A stretch of 64,000 nt of DNA from Babesia bovis T2Bo. Its lineage: Eukaryota; Apicomplexa; Aconoidasida; Piroplasmida; Babesiidae. The stretch covers positions 667,001 to 731,000 of the forward strand of contig NC_010575.1 of NCBI RefSeq assembly GCF_000165395.2, given 5' to 3'. The notes below the pieces were generated by a model. It ran no database searches. It saw only the letters and a list, made by a program, of their open reading frames with translations, and was not told the origin of the DNA. Both the position numbers and the translations under genes were made by a program. Shown here in pieces: positions 1-10,176 of this stretch (within the stretch, counting starts at the first letter, position 1; the number at the start of each line of letters is the position of its first letter).

Positions 1-453
1 ACGGCCTTCAACCATATCCACCAGTGATTCACGAGATAAACCACTAACGGAATTCAGCGACGTCACGATACAAGCGGCGGCTTCCCTGTTGGAAGCATCG
101 CCGCTTGTACGATTTATAGCATGACCATTTACATCGGAATCAAGATATTCAGGGCAACGCTTCAACCAAGCGGCGCCACGTCGAATATGCAAGTGCAGCA
201 CTTGCATAAAACCAGATACGTGCAAATCCAAACCTTTCAAGACGTTGCGGAATACCCGTAACCGATGCAAGCCAGCCTTGTCCTTGAAGCCAACAAAGGC
301 AGGATTTACCTGCAACTGCTGTTGATGGAAGCCATTCTGACCCTCAATTGAACCGCCCACAGCAACTATGAAGTCGCATATGGAATCGTCCAGAAGATCT
401 AGATCACGCGCGGCACTCTCTATGGCAAAGCAATTCACACCAATGTCACCCAT
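1..453 (-). CDS. Hypothetical protein, 5' part only (runs off the window start)
   Basis: An open frame of 151 codons reads on the minus strand from an ATG at 451-453 to the window edge without a stop. It begins MGDIGVNCFAIES. I recognise no domain. The composition is that of an ordinary soluble protein, with mixed charge, regular hydrophobic spacing, and no signal peptide or membrane segment in the visible part. A frame this long without stops in mixed-composition sequence argues for real coding. The 3' end lies outside the window, so length and function stay open. The next gene upstream is transcribed in the same direction and starts more than 600 bp away. An inverted repeat of about 15 bp (arms near 71-85 and 94-108) lies within the frame. 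Confidence 0.6.
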   Translation of the reverse strand, partial: MGDIGVNCFAIESAARDLDLLDDSICDFIVAVGGSIEGQNGFHQQQLQVNPAFVGFKDKAGLHRLRVFRNVLKGLDLHVSGFMQVLHLHIRRGAAWLKRCPEYLDSDVNGHAINRTSGDASNREAAACIVTSLNSVSGLSRESLVDMVEGR

Positions 454-590
454 TGCGCAAAGCCAGTACACATTAAATTACCTAAAGAATTGCGGGATAA
501 CCCGCAATGTAATCAAGTATAACTAGCATGTTTTGTGATTGCAAATTACGATAGAGTACTGTATATAGACTGGGGCAGTAAACTGGTGTA

Positions 591-1081
591 TTAAGGGCGA
601 CTTGCAATTACACACCTGAACTTATAGACACCCTGATCGTCTACAACAGCAACTACAGTGCGACACTCGTCACACCGAGCTATACAGTCAGTGGAAGCAG
701 TGTGTACACCACCAGGACCACGTTTAGCGGTATATACGATATCAGATGAAGATTCTGCAGGTGTATCTGTATCTTCTGTAGCACCAAATTCCACAGTGAC
801 GTTCACAGCTTCATTGGATTCAAATAGACCAAAGGAATTTCTACATTTATATAAGGGAACACAGCAGGCTTACATTCTACATTTGTAACATATAGGAGTG
901 AAACAACCCGGGCAACATAACACAGCATCTGAACTTCCTTCAGAAAGCCCTGAAGTCCAAATAAACTAGGGAATCGCTACAGAAGACCCACCAAATGTAT
1001 CGCGCACGAACTCTGCATCGGATTCATCCACATCAGAGGCATAGCATTCTTCAGGAAGCGGTACAGAGTTAGTGTCGGTAT
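591..1081 (-). CDS. EAPP-like (E2F-associated phosphoprotein family) zinc protein, spliced; 5' end not resolved
   Basis: Three exons read on the minus strand: 1081-992, 949-874 and 840-591, with GT..AG introns of 42 and 33 nt. The joined frame stays open and ends at 591. It holds an acidic stretch (DVDESDAEF), then SSDAVLCCPGCFTPICYKC, then near the end CIARCDECRTVVAVVDD. This is the layout of the EAPP C-terminal region: a Cys-rich block led by SDAVL, followed by a C-x2-C and a VAVYD-like tail ending in ASHS (here ASRP). In animals EAPP is a nuclear phosphoprotein linked to E2F-dependent transcription. E2F links in Babesia are not implied; only the zinc-binding fold is inferred. An acceptor at 1082-1083 suggests at least one more 5' exon, which I could not place with confidence. 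The link between the Cys blocks is shorter than in human EAPP. Confidence 0.62.
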
Positions 1082-1254
1082 CTGTAGGTGTAATGTGTGA
1101 ACCTATAGCGCTGGTATGGAATAGTCCTATCGCACAACCAGGCAAATGCTACACAGACCATAGTACCCACCTGGATGGATTGTTAGACCGATTTTATACT
1201 TATTTCTAAAATAACCAGTATCACGGCTCATTTTTAAGTGCCATAAGGCCTATA

Positions 1255-1310
1255 TGACTACGGCCCTCTGGCCCCCGTGGGGGGAGGCTCTGAACCCCGG
1301 TTCCCACAGC
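1255..1310. other. GC-rich stem-loop segment upstream of RPS26
   Basis: Between the EAPP-like gene and RPS26 the AT-rich spacer (1082-1425) is broken by a GC-rich block. It includes a C5/G5 hairpin (gccccc at 1271-1276 facing ggggg) and a gaac/gttc hairpin at about 1292-1303. It does not match a tRNA, 5S rRNA or spliceosomal snRNA that I can recognise. It may be a small structured RNA, a 5' UTR or a promoter element. Confidence 0.25.
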
Positions 1311-1425
1311 TGGCTACTGTTCCGTACATTGTGTTAAGCACTTAATAAATTCTAGAATTACTACTTTGACAGAACGCTGTCAATATCTGTAGCCCAGGAT
1401 TTGATTAAACTCCGTGTCTGTCACC

Positions 1426-1854
1426 ATGCCCACCAAACGCCGTAACGGAGGTCGCTCCAAGCACTCTAGGGGACGCGTACGCCCAATTCGTTGCAGCAAT
1501 TGTGGTCGTTCCGTACCAAAGGACAAGGCTATCAAGAGATTCAACGTTCGCAACATCGTCGACGCCAGCTCACAGCGTGATATCAAGGAAGCTTGCGCCT
1601 TCTCAAGTAAGTTATGTGTAATCTAACCACATCAAGTGTGTAATATATATCCAATAAGTCTGATGCCGTCGCTATATTTTGCCACAGCCTTTAACTTGCC
1701 CAAGTTGTACATCAAGCAGTGCTACTGTGTCTCATGTGCTATCCACTCCCGCGTAGTTCGCGTGAGGTCCGTTGAGGCCCGCAAGATCAGGACCTTCGTC
1801 CAGCCCAGGAGCATGCCCATGAGGATCAACGTGCCTCAGAACAAGGAGAACTGA
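1426..1854 (+). CDS. RPS26: 40S ribosomal protein S26 (eS26)
   Basis: Two exons, 1426-1606 and 1688-1854, are joined across an 81-nt GT..AG intron and give 115 residues, the usual length of eS26. The N-terminus [17 protein letters not shown], the block [18 protein letters not shown], and after the junction [16 protein letters not shown] are family hallmarks; the two CxxC pairs bind zinc. The protein sits near the mRNA exit channel of the small subunit and contacts mRNA upstream of the start codon. An in-frame ATG lies 12 nt upstream (1414), but the 1426 start matches the family N-terminus and length. The intron is longer than most in the window. The C-terminal tail lacks the Pro-rich extension of animal S26. 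Confidence 0.95.
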
Positions 1855-1988
1855 GGTCAGGGCACGCACAATACTCGCAAGTTGCTATCGAAACAACCTG
1901 AGTTAATGTTATAAAACTTAGAATTCACAATACTTCCAGCGTGTCGTAACGGCCATGCAAGCTATGGTCACAATACGTGGCATGGTAT

Positions 1989-2586
1989 TCAATGCCAATA
2001 AGGACCAAACTCACCAAAATTCGTGCGATGGCTTTTCTTAGCAGTCATGCCTTCCGGACACTTGTGATCTAAGCACCCGGTCCTGGGAAATACTCAATAG
2101 AGTCACTCAATCACCAACCAGCAAGCCGCAGAAGTGTCCTTATAGTAACTGGGATCTAGTATAGTACATAGAGGATAACCTATTTCATGTCGTGGTAGAT
2201 ACTTTCACCTACCGTGAGGAGTTGGAGGAGTGCTTATGCACATGTAACGCTGCTTTCCGTTACCGCAGTCTGTAGGGAATGCTAGGATTCCGTAGAAACT
2301 AACCACTACGTATAGGTCCGACATCATCCACACGCATTACTGCAGTAATCTTAATACTTTAAACTAGACGTACCAATGGTACCCGGAATGGCAATACGAG
2401 GGTTGCAAACACCTTCACAATTCTGTTACAATATAGAATATGTGATTACATGGGCACACATACCGATAGACAGTGCTGTCCAATACCCAGCGATCTCGGA
2501 CTAAGCTGAGCACACAAGTGGATTTTATCCTTCTCAGGTACAACAAAACTGATAGTACCTAGTAAAATAACCAGAAGATAGAGCAT
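1989..2586 (-). CDS. Small secreted cysteine-rich protein, six exons
   Basis: Six short exons on the minus strand (2586-2464, 2422-2374, 2339-2310, 2269-2213, 2155-2119, 2082-1989) are joined by GT..AG introns of 34-57 nt. The sum is 390 nt, exactly 129 residues plus stop, and the frame stays open through all six. Residues 1-15 (MLYLLVILLGTISFV) form a clear signal peptide. The mature part is about 115 residues with nine cysteines, in motifs such as GQHCLSNCEGVCNP and WTGCLDHKCPEG. There is no second membrane segment and no GPI-type tail, so the product should be secreted or reach a secretory organelle. I do not recognise the family. No single exon looks like a gene alone, so it is easily missed. 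It lies tail to tail with RPS26. Confidence 0.68.
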
Positions 2587-2686
2587 TGTCAACTGATTAT
2601 GCCATACACTACCTATAGACGCTGCCTTCCACACATTATATACATTCTAGTGAAATACACCCAAAAGCAAATAGTAATATTTAACA

Positions 2687-3989
2687 ATGAAGGGTAATGT
2701 GCCATGGGTCGAGAAATACCGGCCGGCAAGTCTGGATGACATTGTATTCCACACCAATGCAATGACTACCATGCGCCATATCGTCGAATCGTACGATGTA
2801 AGTTGAATTGTGCCGCTGCGGACATTACTAACGCCTACAGATGCCGCATATGATATTTCACGGACCTCCTGGAACCGGGAAGACATCAGCCGCATTGGCA
2901 ATCGCTCGTCAAATATACGGGTAGGAACATGAATACATACCAAACATAACATATGCAGCCCCGAGGGGATGAAGGAACGTGTATTGGAGCTTAACGCATC
3001 GGATGAGCGTGGTATGTATAAATGTTGCGCTATTATACCAGATAGGAATAAACGTTGTACGTGAGAGAATCAAGACATATACAAGACTGAATATATCTAG
3101 TAACAGGGTAAACACACAAACGGGGAGGTAAGTTACATGATGTGGGATACATATTACTACAGAGTAATGCCCAATTTCAAGATGATTATCCTAGACGAAG
3201 CTGATATGATCACCCCGGATGCCCAAGCTGCACTCCGCCGTATTATTGAAAACTTCTCCAACATATCGCGGTTCATACTGATTTGTAACTACGTACACAA
3301 GATCATTGGGCCCATATACAGCAGATGCTCGGCATTCCATTTCAAACCCATATCCCAGGATGCACAGATAGAGAGGCTGCGGTACATATGCACAGCAGAG
3401 AGCCTGGAGTACGAGGATCACGCGCTTGATTTTCTAACACAAGTGTCTCAGGGCGATATGCGCCGCAGCGTGACCATCTTACAGGTAACGACGCTGTAAT
3501 CGGTTGTCAATGCCTACAGTCAACTGCAAGCCTGTTCAACAAGGTAACCGAAGAGGCAGTGCGCAACGTCTCGGGGTACCCACCGAAAGAAATAGTTAAT
3601 GAGATATTCGCCACATGCAAGGGTACTACCCAGGATGTAAGTATACAGGGCACAAATGTTAACGGACACAGGTAGAGGAACTGTGTAAAAAAATCATATA
3701 CGACGGTTGGGAGGTCGCAACGCTGTTCCAACAGGTTAGTGACTATAATAGATATAAAGAAAGCACCAGATATCGGAATACGTCGTGAATTCGGCAAGTC
3801 TTACAGATGTGCAAAAGGCGACGATCACAATAGAGCTATCGGGCAGAGAACTGGCCCTTATACAAGGTTCGTGATAATAACATTATATAACACATTACCA
3901 TAGGAGGTCTTCAGTACTTCCAACTGGCATCACTCTGCTTCCATATACGATCTATCATCGCTAGTGGCGGGCAACGCGCCGCGGCATAA
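2687..3989 (+). CDS. RFC4: Replication factor C small subunit (RFC4 type)
   Basis: Nine exons (2687-2797, 2841-2920, 2959-3011, 3046-3127, 3163-3484, 3520-3636, 3672-3734, 3770-3866, 3904-3989) sum to 1,011 nt, 336 residues, the normal size of an RFC small subunit. In order: PWVEKYRP, the Walker A motif [18 protein letters not shown], the Walker B ILDEAD, an AALRR block, and the SRC arginine-finger motif (YSRCSAF). RFC is the AAA+ clamp loader that opens PCNA on primed DNA in replication and repair. Among the small subunits, the YGPE-(x)[12 protein letters not shown] spacing and [16 protein letters not shown] are closest to human RFC4 (yeast Rfc2). The gene following on the same strand starts only 22 bp after the stop. 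Confidence 0.9.
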
Positions 3990-4011
3990 TAACCTCGAGC
4001 GCCGCGCCATT

Positions 4012-4587
4012 ATGACCACAATCGACGTTAAGCTACTGGTGAACAGGTTCGACTGCGACCCAGAAACTAAAGGTATGTGTGTCTGTGTATCCAATTGTAT
4101 CACGTACACCAGGGGCCGAATTCAGCGATAACGACACTGTAGCAGTTATCAAAGAACGCTATTTTTTGGAGGATATTGAAAAAAGTAGGTCTGATGCTTC
4201 CTTTCTACTGAGTCACAGAATTCAATATACGTATCATACATGGAGGGAGAACGCTGCGCGATGACAGTGTCCTCAGTAGCCTCAGGGGCTACACAGCAGG
4301 AGAGCAACTTGTATTAACGGTGTTCGTAACCAAACCCGATACCTTGCCAAAACAAGAGCCGGGTAAGTATATATAATAGTTTTAAAACCCATGCAGTCGC
4401 ACCAAAACGTTTTATATCGAATGTAGCCTCCGTGGTCTGGGTACTGGTACTAATGACTCTATGGTACTACAAATTGAAGCTTGGCGGTTCTTTCCGCAAA
4501 CTGCCGCTGTTCGTAATCTACAGCGTCACGTTCGTAGGCTTCCATGCGCTGTTCACACGCATCGTGCGCGGCAGCCGGACGGAGTGA
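4012..4587 (+). CDS. Ubiquitin-like domain membrane protein (TMUB/DSC3-like)
   Basis: Four exons (4012-4072, 4113-4184, 4219-4362, 4397-4587) give 155 residues. Residues about 5-85 form a ubiquitin-like fold: a short N-terminal strand (IDVKLLVNRF), a helix segment, then IRIIHGGRTLRDDSVLSSL, which mirrors the ubiquitin IFAGKQLEDG region. Two hydrophobic helices follow at about 105-122 (SVVWVLVLMTLWYY) and 130-147. A UBL followed by a C-terminal membrane hairpin is typical of proteins that tie ubiquitin ligases to ER or Golgi membranes, such as TMUB1/2 and the fungal Dsc3 subunit. A role in membrane-protein degradation is inference. The stop at 4585-4587 lies two bases from the stop codon of the convergent minus-strand gene. 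Confidence 0.78.
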
Positions 4588-4589
4588 TG

Positions 4590-6399
4590 TTAAAGAAATG
4601 CCTGCAAAAAGGCAACTAAACGCGATCGCCTGACCTCATCAGCACAGCGCGCAACCTGGATAAATATAATGTCGAACGTAACAAGCATACCTCCTTGTTG
4701 ACGCCGTCAATGAAGGCCTCGCCCTCACGGCCCATAGCGGCCACCGCGCCTGCAACGTCAGGGACATAGTAACCAAACCTATAACTAATACAAACATAGT
4801 AAAAACCTAGACCCACCTTTGGTTAAATAAATTGAACAAGTGCTGAACGCGCTTCATCTGGTCATCCGAGAGCAGTGATAAATCAAAAGTATCACCACTC
4901 TTGCACTGCTTTGCCAAGGCACTGACCTCAGCAGCCTCATGCTCACCAACTGTAAATGAATCTAAAAATTCACTCTCACGAGCGTCAAAAGCCGTCTTGC
5001 AACGCTTGACAATCTCGCTTGGCTTGCCCTGGATATTGTGGATGACCAATGAAATCAACCTACACTGCGGAATGCAGCCAAGCCGTCATTAAAGAAAGTG
5101 AAGACGGGGTCACGCTTATTAGGGTCACCAGCAATTTCAGAAATTGCCGATGTAATGGCAGCATCCTGTAGTTTCGGAGTTTTCTGAAAGGTCTCATGGA
5201 ATACAGCCATGAGTTCATCGACCATTGTTTTTTGCACCGATCGGGACATGGCACTCTCCTGTAAAAGCATATTCTGCAGCCGCTCGTTCATTAAACGTGA
5301 CGATTCACTCTTCATGTGCTGAAGTAGAGCTACACGGTACTCCTTCATGCGGTGGGATACCTCGTGTCTAAATTGGTCGACGTACTCAGCACACTTGGAA
5401 GTGTCCATGTAACGAGTTAACTGGTTGTAAATAGCATCCTCACAGTAGTCCTTCTCCTCCTTGGCCTTGTCAATCAGGGCATTCTCCTCCTTCCAAGACA
5501 TCTCTTTCAAAGTCTTCTGGAAGTATGCTGCCAACATGTAAAATACAGCACCAAACGGAAGTGTCTTAGCAAAGAACCAAGCATTGCCCAGAACCGCGTT
5601 ACTCAACCCAAACCAGCATCCCAAAAAAATGAGACCGTAACTTGAAATCAGATTTTGAGGTTTCTTAAGTTTGAGCTCCACCAACTCCTCAGGGTTGGAA
5701 GCACGCTGCTTTAGGCAGTACTGGTAACAGTCAGACTCAGTAAGCTCAAACATAACCGCCAACTCAGGATAGTGGAAGCGATAGTCATCAGGAAAACCTA
5801 ACTTAACAGCGTCAATCTCTTCCTCGGAATAACCATTGCGCCACATGCAGTCAACCAGCTCGGCCTTGGTCACGTACACATCCTTTTCGACAACGAGACC
5901 GTTTTCACACCTAGGCATCAATAAGACGTTGTATAAACGCGCACAAGCTATACAGTCAACCATAACACAATATTACATCTGCAAACTATATAACATACCG
6001 CTTAGCAAACTCAACAAACGATTCCTTCCTGTTCTGAGCTTTTGTCAATAACTTCAGGAATTTAAGGAATAGTGGCATATCCTTAGAAAATGGATACAGA
6101 TCGTCCCTAGAAGGCTCAGCGAGGAATATATCGTCATAGGTGCTGTCTGCAGTCCACGGCTTCGATATACGATACTTAGTGTACTGGTTGCGCACAGGCT
6201 TCCATTCACGACCTAAATTCACATAGCAACGAACGGTTCCTACAGAAGATTTTGGTAATGAAATTACAGCACTGCCAAGGCTAGGATTGCGACCTGGTAC
6301 CGAAGAAACAATACCATAATAACGGACCCTAGAGGAACCGTATTTAGTCGCAGCCAGCCTCAGCGCACGAAAATTGTCAATAGCACCCATAGCTTTCAC
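4590..6399 (-). CDS. Mitochondrial membrane protein with long coiled coil; ATP synthase F0 subunit b-like candidate
   Basis: Five exons (6399-5999, 5910-5064, 5028-4817, 4778-4691, 4655-4590) sum to 1,614 nt, 537 residues. The N-terminus (MKAMGAIDNFRALRLAATKYGSS) is Arg/Lys-rich with few acids, like a mitochondrial presequence. A hydrophobic hairpin of about 45 residues lies mid-protein (SSYGLIFLGCWFGLSNAVLG, then PFGAVFYMLAAYF). It is followed at once by a charged helical stretch of some 120 residues rich in E, K, R and M. A membrane anchor plus long helix is how the b (peripheral stalk) subunit of ATP synthase is built, and alveolate F0 subunits are highly diverged. That name is therefore inference from shape, not sequence match. 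Alternatives are a MICOS-type or other inner-membrane scaffold. Start choice: ATG at 6399, or 6390. Confidence 0.6.
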
Positions 6400-6547
6400 C
6401 AGTTCAAAATGAACTGATTGTTTTCGGGACTCCTAATGTGTGACACGATGGGGCCATACAGATTAATTACGAAGGAAGTATACTTAATTACGCTACACAG
6501 TAGCGAAAATGTATAACTAAAACACAGCGCAAAAGCGATAATGGCCA

Positions 6548-9500
6548 ATGGCGCCACCATATCGCTTCTACTCAACCTGGTTAAATACAAACTTACAACG
6601 CATACTGTATGAAGCCACAACAGGACGTTTTATACCATGGAGATTTAATAATCACGGATTCCTACGGAATCATAGTACCCAAATACATAGGGAAGCTATA
6701 GAAATTAGTAAATGTAGTTTTCAAGATGATATAAACCATAATAGACACGATGCGCTGCATATCGCAAGAGATAATCCATGCCAAGACCAAGTTGAACTCC
6801 TGAAACGCGTGAAAAGTGAAATACAAACTAAAGGCACGAATATAATATGCTGGCTGCGGACAAATAGACAAGGATACATACGAGATATAGACCCGTCAGT
6901 GGTCACGCTGTTCAGGAATGCAGAACGATTCGCAGCGCTACACGGCCTTCTTCTGTGCGATGTGCCACTGGAAAACCTGGAGTCACATATACTAGGCGCG
7001 GATAGCTTGCGTGACCTGTTTTCACCCAGATTTATCGAAACACAGAAGGTTGCTCTGTATCGCCATCAACAACTGCCGCTCTTGAGGCACCCACAAGATC
7101 AGTATGTTGATCCAATACCAAATGAAGTGTCGTCACAATGCGATGAAGCGATTAATTCTACACCAGATGGTGATACCGAATGCCTAGGATCTAACTATGT
7201 CAACTATAAAAGACAGGTGCTTATCGAACGCCAAAGCTTCACGGAAGCGTTAGAAACAGCACGTGTTGAGGCCTCAAGCCTCATGGAAATTGAAAAACCA
7301 TCGCAACTGCCAGCATTAAGTGAAACTTGCGAACAGTGGATAGACGATATAGCCAGGTTCATTAAACATGATAGACAAAAGGATACTGAATCAGTATTGC
7401 CATCAATACTTGATGAGCATACACTGGCACGTGCAACGGTTAATCTGGCGTTACAACTTATGTGCTTCCCCGCCTACGCACACGATTCTAAAGGACAACG
7501 AGGAGGAATGCTAAGAAGACGGCCTCAACAAACGGCAGGTAACCAAGTACTACTGGCCCATGCAGCCATTCGACTTGGTGATGAAGTTGGACGTATGTAC
7601 GCAAGGAAACTTGCAGAAACCAAGCCATCAGATAGTGAATCTTCAGTAGAACCTGAGAATGTAGATATAAAATCGCATGACCAGGAAAGTAGTCTTGTTG
7701 CCAGTACACAGCCAATGGGTATAACCCAGAATATATTTGATGTTAACAAGGTCTTCACAGCGCTAACGGCGTCTGCATTTTCAGGGGCTTCCAAGGCAAG
7801 AATCATCTCGAACACCGCGTCGTCGTACATGGAACCCACGCCACAACTTCACAGTGACGGCACACTAACAGACGATCAGAAACAGTGGAATAGTAAACAA
7901 AGTGCCGCAGTGGGTGGGTACCTACTACACGCACTCGTGGAATCATGCTACGTACAAGTGGATTTGACCACAGCACTAAGGCAAACCAATTCGTTCGCAG
8001 AGTTGGATGCGTCCATGCTAATACCAGACCTAAACAATGCAGACCCGGACTCAACAAAAAAGAAACGGCATTGGCTCAAGAAAACAGTAAGTAGGATCAG
8101 GCAATCACGGTTTGATGCCTCCAAAGTGGAAATTGCAGCATTCGCCCATAAAGTACACCGACATGGAGTTAAGGTATACGGAGTCCTGGAAATGCGCGAA
8201 TGCTGCATGATACACCTGCGTGATGCCGTCGCACGGGGGCTCGTTAATCTAAGTTGCCTGCCTATGGTATGTGAGCCCAAGCCGTGGACCTCAGTGGCAT
8301 CCGGTGGACTTGCACTGCTCAAGCATTACTTCATAAGGACACAATGCAGACCAACGTATGACGTAAGGGTATACGATCTATCGAGGGTCTTGAAAGTTGC
8401 AACTTCATTCGGCAAGGTGCCGTGGAAGATAAATGGCAATGTGTTGCAAGTACTCCAGAAACTCTGGGAAACTGATGCAGTACTGCCAGTGAGGTCATTC
8501 CTACCAGATAAAACGCTAGTAGAAGCTGATCCAAGTACACTAGTCAATGTCATGGATAGAGCAAATGCACTGTCTGAATGCTCACTATTTGAACGAAGGC
8601 TACGCGTGGCCAGTGATTTCCTTATGGAACCGCGTATATACTTCCCGCAGAATATAGATTTCAGGGGTAGGATGTACCCGCTGTCGCCGCATTTAAATCA
8701 TATGGCAGATGATGTATGTAGGGGTTTGCTAAAATTTGCCGACAAGAAACCACTAGGAGAACGTGGGTTCTTTTGGCTGAAGGTACACATATCTAATCTC
8801 TACGGGATTGATAAGGTACCACTAGCAGAACGTGTTGCATGGGTAGAGAAGAATACAAACATGATACAGCAACTTGTTGCAGACCCGTTTGCTGAGCTAT
8901 CTCAATCCTTTTGGCGCCGAGTGGAGTCGCCATTTCAGTTCTACGCGGCATCAGTGGATTATGTTGCAGCGTTGAGATCGGGTAATCCCTATAGCTACCA
9001 AAGTGATATTCCAGTGCACCAGGATGGAAGTTGTAATGGACTCCAGCACTATGCAGCATTGGGACGTGACCTTAGTGGCGGAGCAGCAGTTAATCTAATA
9101 CCAGATGAACGCCCACAGGATGTGTACCAGCAGGTGTTACTAGAGGTAATAGCCAAGGTCCGGACGGATTACCAATGTACTGCATCCATAGAACCAATAA
9201 GTAAACGGTCATTCATGGCTAAACTGTGTTTAGAGCATGGTATACTGCGACGGAAAATCGTAAAGCAAACTGTAATGACTATCTGCTACGGAGTAACACG
9301 CACAGGAGCAGTGTCCCAAATAGAAGCAAGACTCAAGGAAATAGATACAATCGCATCAATGGGTAACCAACAAGTGAAGCAACTGGCGTCATACATAGCA
9401 GGCAAGGTCCTGGGATCAATTAAAACTGTATTTGCAGAAGCAATGGGAATAAAGAAATGGCTCGATGATATATCAGCAGCACATAACAGACTGAATGTAC

Positions 9501-9952
9501 CAGTTACATGGATAAGCCCTATAGGATTACCATGCGAACAGCCATACTGCAAGGCCGTAACAAAAGTTGTTAGAACACCAATACAAGCCATTAACATATC
9601 GGAAAATGCACCTAGCGTAGTGGATAAACGGAAGCAGAAATTAGCATTCCCACCCAATTTCGTGCACTCACTGGATGCGTCGCACCTTATGCTAACGGCA
9701 GAGGTACTGTTCCGTGATGGATTCAGCTTTGCGGCGGTACATGACAGTTACTGGACCCACGCATGTGACGTAGATATCATGAACAAGGCCATACGAGAAC
9801 AGTTTGTAAAAATGTACAATGAACCCATATTGGAGAATTTGTATCAAAGTTGTAATAAGCGACTACGAGGTGAGGTTACAATACCGCCACCACCGCCACG
9901 AGGTCGCCTTGACCTTGAATTGGTCAAGGACTCGGTATATTTCTTCCACTAA
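6548..9952 (+). CDS. POLRMT: Mitochondrial DNA-directed RNA polymerase, single-subunit T7-like
   Basis: One exon encodes 1,134 residues. The C-terminal half carries the T7-family polymerase blocks: FPQNIDFRGRMYPLSPHLNH near residue 700, the palm motif A region PVHQDGSCNGLQHYAALGRD near 823 (first catalytic Asp), the fingers helix with RKIVKQTVMTICYGVTRTGA near 901-920, and motif C AAVHDSYWTHA near 1061 (second catalytic Asp). The first 40 residues are Arg-rich and nearly free of acids (MAPPYRFYSTWLNTNLQR), fitting a mitochondrial presequence. Residues about 40-600 are family-variable N-terminal extension. The enzyme transcribes the small linear mitochondrial genome of piroplasms; apicoplast genes use a separate bacterial-type polymerase. 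The gene is intronless, unlike nearly all its neighbours, and is divergent from the minus-strand gene ending its spacer at 6399. Confidence 0.96.
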   Translation: MAPPYRFYSTWLNTNLQRILYEATTGRFIPWRFNNHGFLRNHSTQIHREAIEISKCSFQDDINHNRHDALHIARDNPCQDQVELLKRVKSEIQTKGTNIICWLRTNRQGYIRDIDPSVVTLFRNAERFAALHGLLLCDVPLENLESHILGADSLRDLFSPRFIETQKVALYRHQQLPLLRHPQDQYVDPIPNEVSSQCDEAINSTPDGDTECLGSNYVNYKRQVLIERQSFTEALETARVEASSLMEIEKPSQLPALSETCEQWIDDIARFIKHDRQKDTESVLPSILDEHTLARATVNLALQLMCFPAYAHDSKGQRGGMLRRRPQQTAGNQVLLAHAAIRLGDEVGRMYARKLAETKPSDSESSVEPENVDIKSHDQESSLVASTQPMGITQNIFDVNKVFTALTASAFSGASKARIISNTASSYMEPTPQLHSDGTLTDDQKQWNSKQSAAVGGYLLHALVESCYVQVDLTTALRQTNSFAELDASMLIPDLNNADPDSTKKKRHWLKKTVSRIRQSRFDASKVEIAAFAHKVHRHGVKVYGVLEMRECCMIHLRDAVARGLVNLSCLPMVCEPKPWTSVASGGLALLKHYFIRTQCRPTYDVRVYDLSRVLKVATSFGKVPWKINGNVLQVLQKLWETDAVLPVRSFLPDKTLVEADPSTLVNVMDRANALSECSLFERRLRVASDFLMEPRIYFPQNIDFRGRMYPLSPHLNHMADDVCRGLLKFADKKPLGERGFFWLKVHISNLYGIDKVPLAERVAWVEKNTNMIQQLVADPFAELSQSFWRRVESPFQFYAASVDYVAALRSGNPYSYQSDIPVHQDGSCNGLQHYAALGRDLSGGAAVNLIPDERPQDVYQQVLLEVIAKVRTDYQCTASIEPISKRSFMAKLCLEHGILRRKIVKQTVMTICYGVTRTGAVSQIEARLKEIDTIASMGNQQVKQLASYIAGKVLGSIKTVFAEAMGIKKWLDDISAAHNRLNVPVTWISPIGLPCEQPYCKAVTKVVRTPIQAINISENAPSVVDKRKQKLAFPPNFVHSLDASHLMLTAEVLFRDGFSFAAVHDSYWTHACDVDIMNKAIREQFVKMYNEPILENLYQSCNKRLRGEVTIPPPPPRGRLDLELVKDSVYFFH

Positions 9953-10176
9953 GTGGAAGTGGTATACAGAGTATATATCCCCGGTGGTCTATAAACAAGC
10001 ATTTATGGACGTAATTCTAACGAAACATGTTACATATTGCACACAAACTATCCATACTTGCAACAGTGAGCCCATGCAGTGTGCTAGGACACTGATGCAT
10101 CTAAGATGACCCATGATGAATCAGTGACAACATGCTCCAGGTCTAGAATCAGTTAACATTTATACACTATACAACG

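Noticed and set aside
71..108. Inverted repeat in the first partial gene as a regulatory site
   Set aside because: It lies inside an open coding frame and is isolated; no other copy is seen in the window.
1414..1425. Upstream ATG for RPS26
   Set aside because: It adds four residues not seen in the family; the ATG at 1426 gives the standard length of 115.
10095..10150. Possible box C/D snoRNA (an atgatga string near 10111)
   Set aside because: No properly placed CTGA box D or terminal stem could be found.
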